DNA of 31,286 bases from Flavobacteriales bacterium UBA1112 (GCA_002313415.1 DCBH01000076.1:32340-63625); one strand, 5' to 3'; numbered from the stretch's first letter, positions 7,236-15,782 are shown. A program made the numbers and translations. The notes: generated by a model from the letters alone, not told the origin.

Positions 7236-8911
7236 AGAATGGACAACCTTTGGTTTTGGCCGTGGCCCTCGTGGTAGGTCTATGGCTCGGCCGCGGATGC
7301 GGTGGATGGAATGGTGGTGAAAACTCGGACTCACGGGGGGCCTTTCAGGGCCATTGGAACGCCTCTGGTGACCAAGCTCGCTTGTTGAATGTGTTGCATC
7401 GAATCGAGGATTTGTACGTTGACACTTTTGACCGAAGCAAATTGGTTGACGCTGCCATTGGTGCCATGCTCGAAAAACTGGATCCACACACGGTATATTT
7501 CAGTGGGGAGGAACTGGCAGCCATGTCGGAAAATATGGAGGGAAACTTCGAAGGAATTGGAGTAGAATTCATCATTCAAGATGACACTCTAATGGTGGTC
7601 AGTGCCATTCCGGGTGGACCTTCAGAGAGTGCAGGTGTTCAAGCTGGCGATCGCATCTTAGAAGTTGAAGGCGCTCCTATCTCAGGACCTGAACTTGACA
7701 ACCGACAAGTGATGGATTTGCTCAAAGGACCTCGGGGTACGGAAGTGACTTTGGGGCTGTCTCGCCGCGATGATCGCTTCCAGGTTCGATTGACTCGAGA
7801 CCGGATTCCAATTCAGAGTGTCGTGGCATCTTTTGTTTCAGAGGACTCCGTGGGGTATGTGAAAGCCATTCGTTTTGCCGCCAATACTGCTCAGGAATTT
7901 GAGGAGGCGATGGCCATGCTGGAGGCTGAAGGCGCCAATTCTGTCGTCGTTGATTTGAGAGGGAACGGCGGAGGGTACTTAAATGCAGTGGTGGATATGG
8001 TCGAGTTGTTTTTGGATCAGGGAGATCCCATCGTATACACGGAAGGAAAGTCCTCTCCTCGTAGAACATACAAGACGCGTTTTCGTGGGCCTTATGCAGA
8101 TTGGCCGGTGGCTGTTTTGGTTGATGAGGGCTCGGCATCGGCGAGTGAAATCTTCGCTGGAGCGGTTCAAGACAATGACCGAGGGGTTGTGGTGGGAAGA
8201 AGGACTTTTGGCAAAGGACTTGTTCAAGAGGAATTCCCCGTTCCCGGTTCAGGAGCGTTGCGCTTGACGGTGGCCCGATTCTATACTCCTACAGGACGAG
8301 CAATTCAAAAGCCATACACAGACTATGAAGACGACTTTGACGTGCGTTTGGCGTCGGGAGAATTGTATTACGAAGACAGCATGCCTTTGGTCGATTCTCT
8401 GCGTTACTTAACGCCCCTCGGGCGCGAAGTCTTTGGCGGAGGAGGCATTGCGCCAGATGTCTTTGTGCCATGGGACAGCACGTCAACCAGTGCGTGGGTG
8501 AGCGAGTGGATATGGACAGGGGTGCTGCGGGATGCGGTATTTACGTGGATGGATGGACATCGCGACATTTTGATGACTTGTCAATCTCCGGGGGACATCG
8601 AGGCTCTGCCCAATTGGCGTCAAAGTGTTGTCGAGTCTGTTTATGCTCAAGTCGAGCGGGATGGATGGTCGTGGCGGGAGCCGACAGAAGAGGAGTCGGC
8701 GAAATTGCGACATCGATTTCTGGCGCAAATCGTACGATCACATTGGGGAGAATCCGCTTCGTATGAGGTGTTGATTCAAGGTGATGAGGGCGTTGCGCGA
8801 GCCTTTCATGCACTTGCAAAAGGTCAGCCGTTTGTGCGAGTGCGAGGCGCTGTATCTTTGAACTTGACAAATAAGGACATCAACAACAACAACGAAGAAC
8901 ATGGCTTTTGA
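7232..8911 (+). CDS. ctpA: S41 family carboxy-terminal processing protease with PDZ domain
   Basis: The 559-residue envelope protease has a hydrophobic N-terminal anchor (about residues 7-20) and a helical segment. A PDZ domain spans about 105-190 (GIGVEFIIQDDT..SAGVQAGDRI). The S41 core includes VVVDLRGNGGGYLN (238-251), the serine-containing GSASASEI (300-307) and TFGKG with the general-base lysine at 328. A C-terminal region of ~180 residues is less conserved. Such proteases trim C termini of exported proteins; the substrate here is unknown. The anchor is not a clean lipobox (GRGC at 20-23). It is coupled to the deaminase by ATGA. Its last 11 bp overlap the sod gene, and its 3' coding end carries the sod promoter. 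Confidence 0.92.
   Translation: MKNGQPLVLAVALVVGLWLGRGCGGWNGGENSDSRGAFQGHWNASGDQARLLNVLHRIEDLYVDTFDRSKLVDAAIGAMLEKLDPHTVYFSGEELAAMSENMEGNFEGIGVEFIIQDDTLMVVSAIPGGPSESAGVQAGDRILEVEGAPISGPELDNRQVMDLLKGPRGTEVTLGLSRRDDRFQVRLTRDRIPIQSVVASFVSEDSVGYVKAIRFAANTAQEFEEAMAMLEAEGANSVVVDLRGNGGGYLNAVVDMVELFLDQGDPIVYTEGKSSPRRTYKTRFRGPYADWPVAVLVDEGSASASEIFAGAVQDNDRGVVVGRRTFGKGLVQEEFPVPGSGALRLTVARFYTPTGRAIQKPYTDYEDDFDVRLASGELYYEDSMPLVDSLRYLTPLGREVFGGGGIAPDVFVPWDSTSTSAWVSEWIWTGVLRDAVFTWMDGHRDILMTCQSPGDIEALPNWRQSVVESVYAQVERDGWSWREPTEEESAKLRHRFLAQIVRSHWGESASYEVLIQGDEGVARAFHALAKGQPFVRVRGAVSLNLTNKDINNNNEEHGF
8831..8860 (+). promoter_or_regulatory. Two-box promoter for sod, inside the protease gene
   Basis: TTTG (8831-8834), an 18-nt spacer and TATCTTTG (8853-8860) form a near-perfect Bacteroidota promoter. 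It predicts a start near 8865 and a leader of about 35 nt before ATG 8901. It would let superoxide dismutase be expressed independently of the protease. Confidence 0.65.
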
Positions 8912-9497
8912 GCTTCCCAAACTCCCCTACGCGCACGACGCTTTGGAACCACACATCGACACACGTACGATGGAAATTCATCACGGCAAGCACCATGCAG
9001 GATATACAAGCAAATTGAATGCAGCTGTGGAGGGAAAAAACCTCGCTGACAAGGACATTGAGACTTTGCTTCGCGACCACAGCCAGGACTCTGCGTTGCG
9101 TAACAATGGCGGCGGTTTTTGGAATCACACCTTATTTTGGAACAGCATGTCGCCCAACGGTGGAGGCGTCCCTAAAGGAGCTTTGGCGAGTGCCATTGAT
9201 CGGGACTTTGGCAGTTTTGACAATTTCAAAGACGAATTCAGCAAAGCCGCGGCCACTCAATTTGGTTCAGGTTGGGCTTGGCTTTGCGATGTGGACGGTA
9301 AACTCGAGGTTTGCAGCAGCGCCAATCAAGACAACCCTTTGATGCCAGGTGTTGGGTGTGGAGGCAACCCCATTCTGGGCTTGGATGTATGGGAGCACGC
9401 GTACTATCTCAATTACCAAAACCGTCGACCAGATTACATCACCGCGTTTTTCAATGTGGTGGATTGGGACGCCGTTGCTGCGCGTTTCAACGGCTGA
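8901..9497 (+). CDS. sodA: Superoxide dismutase, Fe/Mn family (manganese-like signature)
   Basis: The 198-residue cytoplasmic enzyme dismutates superoxide to peroxide and oxygen. Metal ligands are His27 (EIHHGKHH), His76 (FWNHTLFW), Asp162 and His166 (LDVWEHAYY). The Gly before FWNH and Gln143 in ANQDNPL are the residues usually associated with the manganese or cambialistic type rather than strict iron enzymes; the metal itself is inferred. ATG 8901 gives the standard N terminus (LPKLPYAHDALEPHID). It overlaps the end of the protease gene by 11 bp in another frame, and has its own promoter at 8831-8860. ispD follows after 16 bp. Confidence 0.95.
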   Translation: MAFELPKLPYAHDALEPHIDTRTMEIHHGKHHAGYTSKLNAAVEGKNLADKDIETLLRDHSQDSALRNNGGGFWNHTLFWNSMSPNGGGVPKGALASAIDRDFGSFDNFKDEFSKAAATQFGSGWAWLCDVDGKLEVCSSANQDNPLMPGVGCGGNPILGLDVWEHAYYLNYQNRRPDYITAFFNVVDWDAVAARFNG

Positions 9498-9513
9498 TTC
9501 AGTCAGGCTGAAG

Positions 9514-10200
9514 ATGAAGCAATACGTCGTTATGGTGGCCGGAGGCACAGGCACCCGCATGCGTCAGACGACAGCCAAGCAATTTCTGAATGTGGAGGGT
9601 CTGCCATTGATGTGGTGGACCCTCCGACGTTTTAAACAAGCTCTTCCCGAGGCCGAGGTTACGCTCGTTTTGCACGACAGTTTGTTTGAGGAATTTGCGG
9701 AATTGGAAACAAAACACGGCAGTGCAGGAGCCAGGAATTTGGTCCCTGGTGGCGCGGAGCGTTTTCACTCTGTGAAGGCGGGGTTAGCGATGTTGCCTGA
9801 TGCTGGCGTTGTGGGAATCCATGACGCAGTCCGCCCTTTCCCATCTGTGGATACCATTCGTCGATGTTATGCACTGGCCGAGTCTCAAGGGAGCGCTGTG
9901 CCTGTAGTCCCCGTGAAAGACAGCATACGGCGCGTGGACCACATGAACAAGATGAACCAGGCGCAAGATCGGAGCATGCTGATGGCAGTCCAAACCCCGC
10001 AGTGCTTTGACTTGGCTACGTTGAAATCAGCTTTTGATACACCATATCGCCCCGAATTCACAGACGACGCCAGTGTGATGGAAGCTGCCGGTCATGACAT
10101 TCACCTTTGTGAAGGGGATTCTTGGAACGTCAAGGTGACGACGCCCGAAGACCTGACCATTGCCAAGGCCTTTGTACGATCGGCCTGGCTTGAGGCTTGA
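9514..10200 (+). CDS. ispD: 2-C-methyl-D-erythritol 4-phosphate cytidylyltransferase
   Basis: The 228-residue enzyme makes CDP-methylerythritol in the MEP isoprenoid pathway. It shows the nucleotide-binding VVMVAGGTGTRM (usually AAGxGxRM), KQFL, HDAVRPF, VPVKDSIR, VQTPQCFDL and the C-terminal FTDDASVMEAAG and KVTTPEDL. These are all in IspD order and at family length. The frame is open from 9349, but ATG 9514 gives the normal N terminus right before the glycine-rich loop. It lies 16 bp after sod, so it is probably read from the sod promoter. It converges with the CPBP gene, only 3 bp away. Confidence 0.94.
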   Translation: MKQYVVMVAGGTGTRMRQTTAKQFLNVEGLPLMWWTLRRFKQALPEAEVTLVLHDSLFEEFAELETKHGSAGARNLVPGGAERFHSVKAGLAMLPDAGVVGIHDAVRPFPSVDTIRRCYALAESQGSAVPVVPVKDSIRRVDHMNKMNQAQDRSMLMAVQTPQCFDLATLKSAFDTPYRPEFTDDASVMEAAGHDIHLCEGDSWNVKVTTPEDLTIAKAFVRSAWLEA

Positions 10201-10203
10201 AAA

Positions 10204-11178
10204 CTAACGAATCAGTTTATGGCCCTCTTTTTGTTGGGTGAGGTTAAGTCCTCGAATGTATCCTTGAGGGTTTCCCCATTTCCATAGCCGTCCAATTGCC
10301 CAGCATAAGGCCAAGGTTGCAAACACAGCAACACCCCAATCACTCCAAGTCCAGGTATTCAAAGGCTGCGGTTCGAGGCCATCTTCAATCCAAACACTTC
10401 CCATCCACCACGCGGCGATAACCACGGTGGCGTTGTTTGCAAAATGGCTGACGATGGCGGGCCAAAGACTTCCACTGTAGACGACCAAGTAACCGAATCC
10501 AGCACCGAGGAGCATCCTGGGAATAAAGCCAAAGAATTGCATATGGATGGCGCTAAATAGGGCGGCCGACACCCAAATTCCGAAGTGAATGTTTCCCGTG
10601 GCTCGAACCAAGATGGGTTGTAAAGTCCCGCGAAACAGCCATTCTTCACACACGGCAGGCAAAACCGCCACAGAAATGAGCACGACCCAAACATCCGAAG
10701 TCGTTGAGAATTCCAAGAGGGCCTTCGTCAATGCCATGGCTTGAGCTTCGAGGCCGCCAGCCCATTGATGTAGGTTGGAGCCGGGAATCAAGAGCCACTC
10801 ATTGAGGCGATAAGTGAAGTCGAGAATGGGACTCATGCTTAGCGCCATCAAAATGGCGACTCCCAGCATCTTAAGTGTGGGTGCACGAAGGTAAAATCGT
10901 CCCAAAAAAGGCATCCCTACCAATGCCGCAAAGGCAAAAGAAGCCCCGAGGAAGGCCATGATTTGATTGGCATTGTTCATGGCAAAGACAGCGCTTCGAT
11001 TCAGCTCGCCTTGGGCACCTTGCTGAACAATTGACTGAATTTTAACGGCGTCTCCTTCAGTGATCCACATGACAGCCACGCCTGCAGACAAAGCCATGAG
11101 CGTCAAAACAAGACAACCAAGCATGATCACTTGCACGGCGGGATGCATGGTTTGGAATGCGTTGCGAATGAAGCTCAT
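10204..11178 (-). CDS. CPBP-family intramembrane glutamic protease (Rce1/CAAX protease-like)
   Basis: The 324-residue integral membrane protein has about eight hydrophobic segments. The CPBP (Abi) signature is intact: EEWLFR (Glu178, Glu179, Arg183), a histidine in FSAIHMQFFGF (His212), and the final HFANNAT (His245). Homologues are membrane endopeptidases or putative bacteriocin-immunity proteins; the substrate here is unknown. The frame is open to 11277, but the upstream part is antisense to dusB, and ATG 11178 precedes a good membrane-protein N terminus. Divergent from dusB with 23 bp between starts, so each promoter must lie within or next to the other gene. Confidence 0.88.
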   Translation of the reverse strand: MSFIRNAFQTMHPAVQVIMLGCLVLTLMALSAGVAVMWITEGDAVKIQSIVQQGAQGELNRSAVFAMNNANQIMAFLGASFAFAALVGMPFLGRFYLRAPTLKMLGVAILMALSMSPILDFTYRLNEWLLIPGSNLHQWAGGLEAQAMALTKALLEFSTTSDVWVVLISVAVLPAVCEEWLFRGTLQPILVRATGNIHFGIWVSAALFSAIHMQFFGFIPRMLLGAGFGYLVVYSGSLWPAIVSHFANNATVVIAAWWMGSVWIEDGLEPQPLNTWTWSDWGVAVFATLALCWAIGRLWKWGNPQGYIRGLNLTQQKEGHKLIR

Positions 11179-11190
11179 GTGTGAGGTTTG
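11161..11190 (+). promoter_or_regulatory. Candidate two-box promoter for dusB
   Basis: GTTG (11161-11164), an 18-nt spacer and GAGGTTTG (11183-11190) resemble TTTG-N18-TAnnTTTG with one change in each box. It overlaps the CPBP start region and ends 11 nt before ATG 11202. Confidence 0.4.
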
Positions 11191-11201
11191 GGTGTGGCTT
11201 G

Positions 11202-12230
11202 ATGTCAAAACGTAAATTTGCAGAAACTCTGACGAACGTGGTCTGCATTGGAGACATTGATTTGGGAGAATTTCCATTGTTACTCGCCCCTATGGAGGAT
11301 GTGAGTGACCCACCATTTCGTGCATTGTGCAAGGAATACGGTGCGGACATGATGTACACAGAGTTTATTTCGTCGGAAGGTCTGATTCGAGATGCAGCGA
11401 AAAGTGTGGCCAAACTTGACATTTTCGATTACGAAAAACCCATTGGCATTCAGATTTTTGGGTCAGAAATTGAGTCGATGCGAAAGGCCGCGAGGATTTC
11501 TGAAGCTGCTGGTCCAGACCTGATTGACATCAATTATGGATGTCCTGTGAAGAAGGTCGCATGTCGTGGTGCCGGTGCAGGAATTTTAAAGGACATTCCC
11601 AAAATGGTATCCATGACAAAGGAAATTGTCGATACCTGTTCGCTTCCTGTGACTGTGAAGACGAGGTTGGGATGGGACGACGACACCAAATACATCGTGG
11701 AGGTGGCTGAACGTTTGCAAGATGTGGGAATCAAGGCCATCAGCATTCACGGAAGGACCCGCTCTCAGATGTACAAGGGAGAGGCAGATTGGTCTCTCAT
11801 AGCCGCGGTGAAAAACAATCCTCGGATGACGATTCCAGTGTTTGGGAATGGGGACATTGACAGTCCAGAAAAGGCCCTGACGTACAAAAATAAATACGGG
11901 GTGGATGGCATCATGATTGGCCGTGCAGCAATTGGAGCGCCTTGGTTTTTTCGACACGTGAAGAACTATTTTGCCACGGGAAATGCGGGAAATCCGCCAG
12001 ACCTGGCTGAGCGTTTGAAAGCGGTTAGGACGCATTTGGGGCACAGCATTGAATGGAAGGGCGAGCGATTAGGCATCGTGGAAATGCGTCGACATTACGC
12101 AAACTATTTTCGCGGGGTTCCACATTTCAAAGAACACCGCCTTGCCCTGGTGACGCTCGACAATCCCGAAGCCATCAAAGCCAAACTTGTTGAGATTGAA
12201 GATCGCTTTCGGGAGCACGTATTTGCCTAG
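11202..12230 (+). CDS. dusB: tRNA-dihydrouridine synthase, DusB type
   Basis: The 342-residue FMN enzyme reduces uridines in tRNA to dihydrouridine. It opens with LLLAPMEDVSDPPFR (about 26-40), then GIQIFG, DINYGCPVKKV with the catalytic Cys114, and VKTRLGWDD. ISIHGRTRSQMYKG and VFGNGDI..MIGRAAIGAPWFF follow for FMN phosphate binding. Domain order and length fit Dus. Start choice is open: ATG 11202 is used here. An in-frame GTG at 11238 would give MVCIGDIDLG, closer to the usual Bacteroidota N terminus. Its TAG stop shares a CTAG with the stop of the convergent permease gene. Confidence 0.92.
   Translation: MSKRKFAETLTNVVCIGDIDLGEFPLLLAPMEDVSDPPFRALCKEYGADMMYTEFISSEGLIRDAAKSVAKLDIFDYEKPIGIQIFGSEIESMRKAARISEAAGPDLIDINYGCPVKKVACRGAGAGILKDIPKMVSMTKEIVDTCSLPVTVKTRLGWDDDTKYIVEVAERLQDVGIKAISIHGRTRSQMYKGEADWSLIAAVKNNPRMTIPVFGNGDIDSPEKALTYKNKYGVDGIMIGRAAIGAPWFFRHVKNYFATGNAGNPPDLAERLKAVRTHLGHSIEWKGERLGIVEMRRHYANYFRGVPHFKEHRLALVTLDNPEAIKAKLVEIEDRFREHVFA
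11207..11236 (-). promoter_or_regulatory. Candidate two-box promoter for the CPBP gene, inside dusB
   Basis: On the minus strand TTCG (11233-11236), an 18-nt spacer and TACGTTTT (11207-11214) fit the consensus with one change in each box. It lies 28 nt upstream of the CPBP start at 11178. Confidence 0.35.
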
Positions 12231-13474
12231 CCCTTGAGCGCGGTCTGACGTCGTATCAAAAGGCGCACCATCGTCGAGGAACCCAACCCTCCGACAAACA
12301 CAACGACCGCAAGAGTTCCAAGAACATCAAACAAATCCAATCTGACGGGGTATGCTGGTACGACGGAGCCCTGCAACTGGAGCCAACCGAAGGCCGCTTG
12401 GCCAGTGACAAGTAGAGATCCAAGTCCAATGCCGACCAACCCACCAATCACATTGATGGATAGCCCTTGAAGTCCAAAGGATTGCTCCATCATTCGCACT
12501 GGCATCCCCATTGCATCAAGCACCTCCAAATCTCTTTTTTTGTCCAAAAGAAGCATGGTCAGGGATGCCATGATGTTGAAGGCTGCTACGATGAGAATGA
12601 AACTCAAAATGGCGAAAGTGGCCCACTTTTCCGCTCTGTTGGTTTGGGTGATGAATTTGTGTTTTTCATCACGGGTTAGGGTGGTTACACGCGAGGCATC
12701 GCTTTTCTCTTGAGAGTCGAGTGCGCTTTGGACTTGTGCAGCGACCTCGGCCTGTCCCCACCCCGGCAGGGTTTTGATTTCAATGCGCGACACGGAACCG
12801 TCTCGGTCGAGCAACTCTTGGGTCGAGTTGAGGGGTAAGATGAGATATCGTGTATCCAAATCAGCATTGATGGAAAAGGTGCCACAGGCGTGGATGCCTT
12901 CCGTGCGAAAGGCGCGGTCTCTGTGGCGTGCGAGTTTGCGCCCGCGAATGGGGGCACTCACAGAAAACAGAGGAGGATTCAGGCTGTCACTTCTCAGTGA
13001 CAATTCAGATCGCACACCGAGTCCCAAACATCCGCAAGTCATTTTCCTTGAAGTATCGTCCACAGCGTACGCCCCTTCAATGATGGCAAGGTCAATTTGG
13101 GAAACCTGCCGATATCGCCGGTCGACCCCAATCACAGTTGCGACTCTGACTGCTTCGTCGGCGCGGACGACGACCTCATCTTCCAAAACAGGGGCCCATT
13201 GCTCGACACCGGGAACGTCTGTCAAGAATTCCCCCCAAGATTCGGAGATCACTGCACCCGATTGGGGCACCAAAGCCAAATCGGCATCTAGGGTGCCAAA
13301 CAAATCTTTCACCAAATCTTCAATGCCATTGAATGCACTCAAGATGCATACCATGGCTCCTGCCACTGCTGCAATGACCGTAACAGAGATTCCAGATATG
13401 AGGTGCACAAGCGTCCCCGACCGTCTTTTGACGATGTACCTCGAGGCCAGCCGAATCGGGAGCCTCATAGCCAT
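12227..13474 (-). CDS. ABC transporter permease of the FtsX/MacB type, LolC/LolE-like
   Basis: The 415-residue protein has one N-terminal membrane segment (about 22-46, after the basic RLASRYIVKRRSG), an extracytoplasmic MacB-type domain of ~230 residues, then three membrane segments (about 288-312, 335-365 and 380-402) forming an FtsX domain. This is the LolC/LolE topology, so a role in releasing lipoproteins from the inner membrane is likely but not proven. No ATPase gene is adjacent. Its ATG follows the rbfA stop without a gap, so it is translationally coupled. Two cysteines (CGC near residue 146) sit in the periplasmic domain. It converges with dusB, sharing the CTAG stop tetranucleotide. 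Confidence 0.85.
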   Translation of the reverse strand: MAMRLPIRLASRYIVKRRSGTLVHLISGISVTVIAAVAGAMVCILSAFNGIEDLVKDLFGTLDADLALVPQSGAVISESWGEFLTDVPGVEQWAPVLEDEVVVRADEAVRVATVIGVDRRYRQVSQIDLAIIEGAYAVDDTSRKMTCGCLGLGVRSELSLRSDSLNPPLFSVSAPIRGRKLARHRDRAFRTEGIHACGTFSINADLDTRYLILPLNSTQELLDRDGSVSRIEIKTLPGWGQAEVAAQVQSALDSQEKSDASRVTTLTRDEKHKFITQTNRAEKWATFAILSFILIVAAFNIMASLTMLLLDKKRDLEVLDAMGMPVRMMEQSFGLQGLSINVIGGLVGIGLGSLLVTGQAAFGWLQLQGSVVPAYPVRLDLFDVLGTLAVVVFVGGLGSSTMVRLLIRRQTALKG

Positions 13475-13813
13475 TCAGGAATCAAGGGCGCGCTGAACGT
13501 CGTCCACAAAGTCGAGGCTGTCGTCCAGGTAAAAATTCAATTCTGGGACGCGTCGCAATTGCTTGCCGACTCTGGCAGCGAGGGCTTTTCGAACGCGCCA
13601 TCCTTCTGCCTCAACCTCTTTCAGGGATTTCTCTTTGTTTGGAGTGGCCATGAAACTGAGATACACTTTGGCCAATCCAAGGTCCGGCCCGATTCGCACT
13701 TGAGTGACGGTAATGAAAAGTCCACCAAACCAAGTGCTGGATTCTCGTTGGAACAACGTGCTTAGCTCTCGCTTGAGGAGTTCAGCAACTCGTTCTTGTC
13801 GGATACTCGCCAT
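13475..13813 (-). CDS. rbfA: 30S ribosome-binding factor A
   Basis: The 112-residue protein is a single KH-like domain that binds immature 30S subunits and helps 16S rRNA 5'-end maturation. It has the family opening RQERVAELLKREL, then the VTQVRIGPDLGLAKVYLSF strand pair and the C-terminal VGKQLRRVPELNFYLDDSLD. Length and order are typical. A TAACTTCG box lies 4 nt before the ATG, so it may start its own, possibly leaderless, transcript within the run from hflX. An rbfA followed by a LolC/E-like permease is a common Bacteroidota pairing as I recall. Confidence 0.93.
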   Translation of the reverse strand: MASIRQERVAELLKRELSTLFQRESSTWFGGLFITVTQVRIGPDLGLAKVYLSFMATPNKEKSLKEVEAEGWRVRKALAARVGKQLRRVPELNFYLDDSLDFVDDVQRALDS

Positions 13814-13817
13814 GATT

Positions 13818-13825
13818 CGAAGTTA
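13818..13825 (-). promoter_or_regulatory. -7-type box TAACTTCG immediately before rbfA
   Basis: Read on the minus strand, TAACTTCG is followed by 4 nt and then the rbfA ATG. It is the same eight bases at the same distance as before the GNAT gene at 3813. Confidence 0.45.
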
Positions 13826-13849
13826 GGGATGTCTCGTGGAAGCCTGTCT

Positions 13850-15031
13850 TCAGTATAAAAACTGATTGTAAGGGTATCGCTTGATGTGCAATTCTTTCAC
13901 CCGATCGTACAAGATTCTCTTGAAGGAATCATAACCGACTTTGGTTTTGGCCGAGAGGAAAATCACATCGTGTCCCAAGGCTTCAAATCTTTCGCGGATT
14001 CCGCGCTTGAGGTCCTCAGGCGATCGTTCGCCTTCCGGGTCGGTAAGCAAATCGACCTTGTTGAAAAGCACCATGGTTGGTTTGTTGTCGCTTCCAATGT
14101 CTGCCAAGGTTCTTTCCACGACAGCCATGTGATCGTCAAATTGTGGGTGACTTACATCAATGACGTGAAGTAGCATGTCACTTTCTCGGGTCTCATCGAG
14201 GGTGCTCTTGAAACTTTCTATGAGTTGAGTAGGCAATTTTCTGATGAAGCCCACTGTATCACTCAGCAAGAAAGGGAGGTTGTCGATGACCACCTTTCGC
14301 ACTGTGGTATCGAGGGTGGCGAACAGCTTGTTCTCAGCAAATACATCGCTTTTGGACATGAGGGACATCAATGTACTCTTACCCACGTTCGTGTACCCGA
14401 CCAGCGCCACGCGAATCATTTGTCCACGATTCTTGCGCTGGGTGGCCATCTGCTTGTCAATGCCGGCGAGCTGCTTGCGCAGCAGGGCGATTCGATCTCG
14501 AATCACACGGCGGTCAGTTTCAATTTCTTTCTCTCCAGGGCCTTTCATGCCGATACCACCTTTCTGCTTTTGCAGGTGGGTCCACATGTTCGTAAGCCTT
14601 GGAAGCAAATATTGGTATTGCGCCAGTTCGACTTGGGTCTTTGCATGGGACGTCGCAGCACGCTGGGCAAAAATATCGAGGATCAAGTTGGTGCGATCGA
14701 GCACCTTTCGTTCAGGAATCTCTTTCTCGATGTTTCGAAGTTGAATCGGACTCAGTTCGTCGTCGAAGATGAGCATATCAATGTCTTCTTCTTCTACGTA
14801 GCTCTTGATCTCTTGAAGCTTACCAGAACCAACAAATGTTCTGACATCAGGCTTGTCCAGACTCTGGACAAATACGCGTTGCGTTTTGGCCTTGGCGGTT
14901 TCCCCTAAAAAAGCGAGTTCCTCAAGGTATTCTTCCAACTGTTCTCTTCTTTGACGGCGCGTGGCTAAACCGATGAGGACGCAGGTCTCTGCAGGCTTGG
15001 CTGTGGAAAGTGGTTTGCGTTTTGTTCCCAT
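13850..15031 (-). CDS. hflX: Ribosome-associated GTPase HflX
   Basis: The 393-residue protein has the HflX N-terminal domain, the linker GGIGMKGPGEKEIETDRR (158-175), and an Obg-like G domain. The G motifs are GYTNVGKST (212-220), DTVGF (258-262) and NKVD (324-327). A coiled coil (about 172-200) separates the domains. HflX splits stalled or hibernating 70S ribosomes in stressed E. coli; the same role is likely here. The C-terminal domain is short, as in many Bacteroidota. It follows the cytochrome gene after 6 bp on the same strand. Confidence 0.95.
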   Translation of the reverse strand: MGTKRKPLSTAKPAETCVLIGLATRRQRREQLEEYLEELAFLGETAKAKTQRVFVQSLDKPDVRTFVGSGKLQEIKSYVEEEDIDMLIFDDELSPIQLRNIEKEIPERKVLDRTNLILDIFAQRAATSHAKTQVELAQYQYLLPRLTNMWTHLQKQKGGIGMKGPGEKEIETDRRVIRDRIALLRKQLAGIDKQMATQRKNRGQMIRVALVGYTNVGKSTLMSLMSKSDVFAENKLFATLDTTVRKVVIDNLPFLLSDTVGFIRKLPTQLIESFKSTLDETRESDMLLHVIDVSHPQFDDHMAVVERTLADIGSDNKPTMVLFNKVDLLTDPEGERSPEDLKRGIRERFEALGHDVIFLSAKTKVGYDSFKRILYDRVKELHIKRYPYNQFLY

Positions 15032-15037
15032 CGTCGT

Positions 15038-15418
15038 TCAGTTCTGAAATTTCTCGATGTACACCGCGATGCCACGGATGGTGGGCATGTCGAGCACCCC
15101 TCGGTGTGGGGGCATGATCCCTTTCCCATAAGCGATGATGGCAACTCGTTCTTCAACGCTTAAAGTGCTTGTTCTCAAATCTGGTGCTGAAGCCAAAACT
15201 GGCGCGCCGTCAGCACCGTGGCACACAGAGCACTTCATCATGTACTGCCGAGATGCATTGGCCAAATCTATGCCTGCTTTACCCATGCTGATGTTGGGGT
15301 TGCCATCATGGGAGGCATCTCCACCAGAGGAACCACATCTTGCAAGGGAGAGTGTGATGCATGTGGCCAATACAAGCACGGCTCCCTTGGAGGGAACGAT
15401 TCCGAAATTCAGCAGCAT
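15038..15418 (-). CDS. Small exported class I c-type cytochrome
   Basis: The 126-residue protein has a hydrophobic export segment (about 9-27) and then a low-complexity linker CGSSGGDASHDG. A single heme-c site, CSVCH, sits at about 62-66, and the probable axial methionine is in GIMPPHRG. The C-terminal helix IRGIAVYIEKFQN is typical of cytochrome c. It probably carries electrons in the periplasm or on the membrane. A lipoprotein is likely from CGSSGG, but the residue before that Cys is Arg (SLARC), which is unusual for a lipobox. An alternative Cys lies at residue 20. Partner oxidases are not in the window. Confidence 0.85.
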   Translation of the reverse strand: MLLNFGIVPSKGAVLVLATCITLSLARCGSSGGDASHDGNPNISMGKAGIDLANASRQYMMKCSVCHGADGAPVLASAPDLRTSTLSVEERVAIIAYGKGIMPPHRGVLDMPTIRGIAVYIEKFQN

Positions 15419-15427
15419 GAAGGAGAA

Positions 15428-15778
15428 TCAGCCTCGTGCTTTGCGAGCGGCAATGAAGCTGCGCACAAAGGATACGATGGCCAATATCCCAAGTACAAGC
15501 ATGGTGGCCACTCTGGCTGTTGCAGCAGTGTCACCACGACTCACGGCACCAGTTAAAGGTTTGACAAGGCCGATGACAATGAGCAATGTTAACAGCACGG
15601 CGATGTGTGCGATCACCTTGTTTTCTTTTTTGACGCCATTGTTCATGGCAAGCAACAGCACTCCAACTGCCACGGGAATCAGTGCCGTGATTGAGGGAGT
15701 GTCGGAAGTAATGTATCCATATCCGCCAAGGCCGATGAGAGCGAGGGCGTGAATAAGGCTGACGACGTGAGCTTTCAT
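15428..15778 (-). CDS. Small four-helix membrane protein of unknown function
   Basis: The 116-residue protein has four hydrophobic segments (about 5-22, 28-46, 55-75 and 88-108) with short loops and a basic C terminus (FIAARKARG). Motifs such as SLIHALALIGLGGYGY, PSITALIPVAVGVLLLAMNNGVK and AHIAVLLTLL recall a small conserved membrane family, but I cannot name it. It lies between gdhA and the cytochrome gene. A TAACTTAG box, whose first three bases are the gdhA stop codon, lies 4 nt before its ATG. Confidence 0.75.
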   Translation of the reverse strand: MKAHVVSLIHALALIGLGGYGYITSDTPSITALIPVAVGVLLLAMNNGVKKENKVIAHIAVLLTLLIVIGLVKPLTGAVSRGDTAATARVATMLVLGILAIVSFVRSFIAARKARG

Positions 15779-15782
15779 GTGA

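Noticed and set aside
12774..13496. Long open frame (240 codons) on the plus strand opposite the permease gene
   Set aside because: It is antisense to a clearly conserved membrane protein, has a serine/threonine/arginine-rich composition typical of a shadow frame and shows no family motif.
14225..14908. Long plus-strand frame (227 codons) opposite hflX
   Set aside because: It mirrors the HflX codons in reverse; HflX has all GTPase motifs, and the opposite frame has none I recognise.
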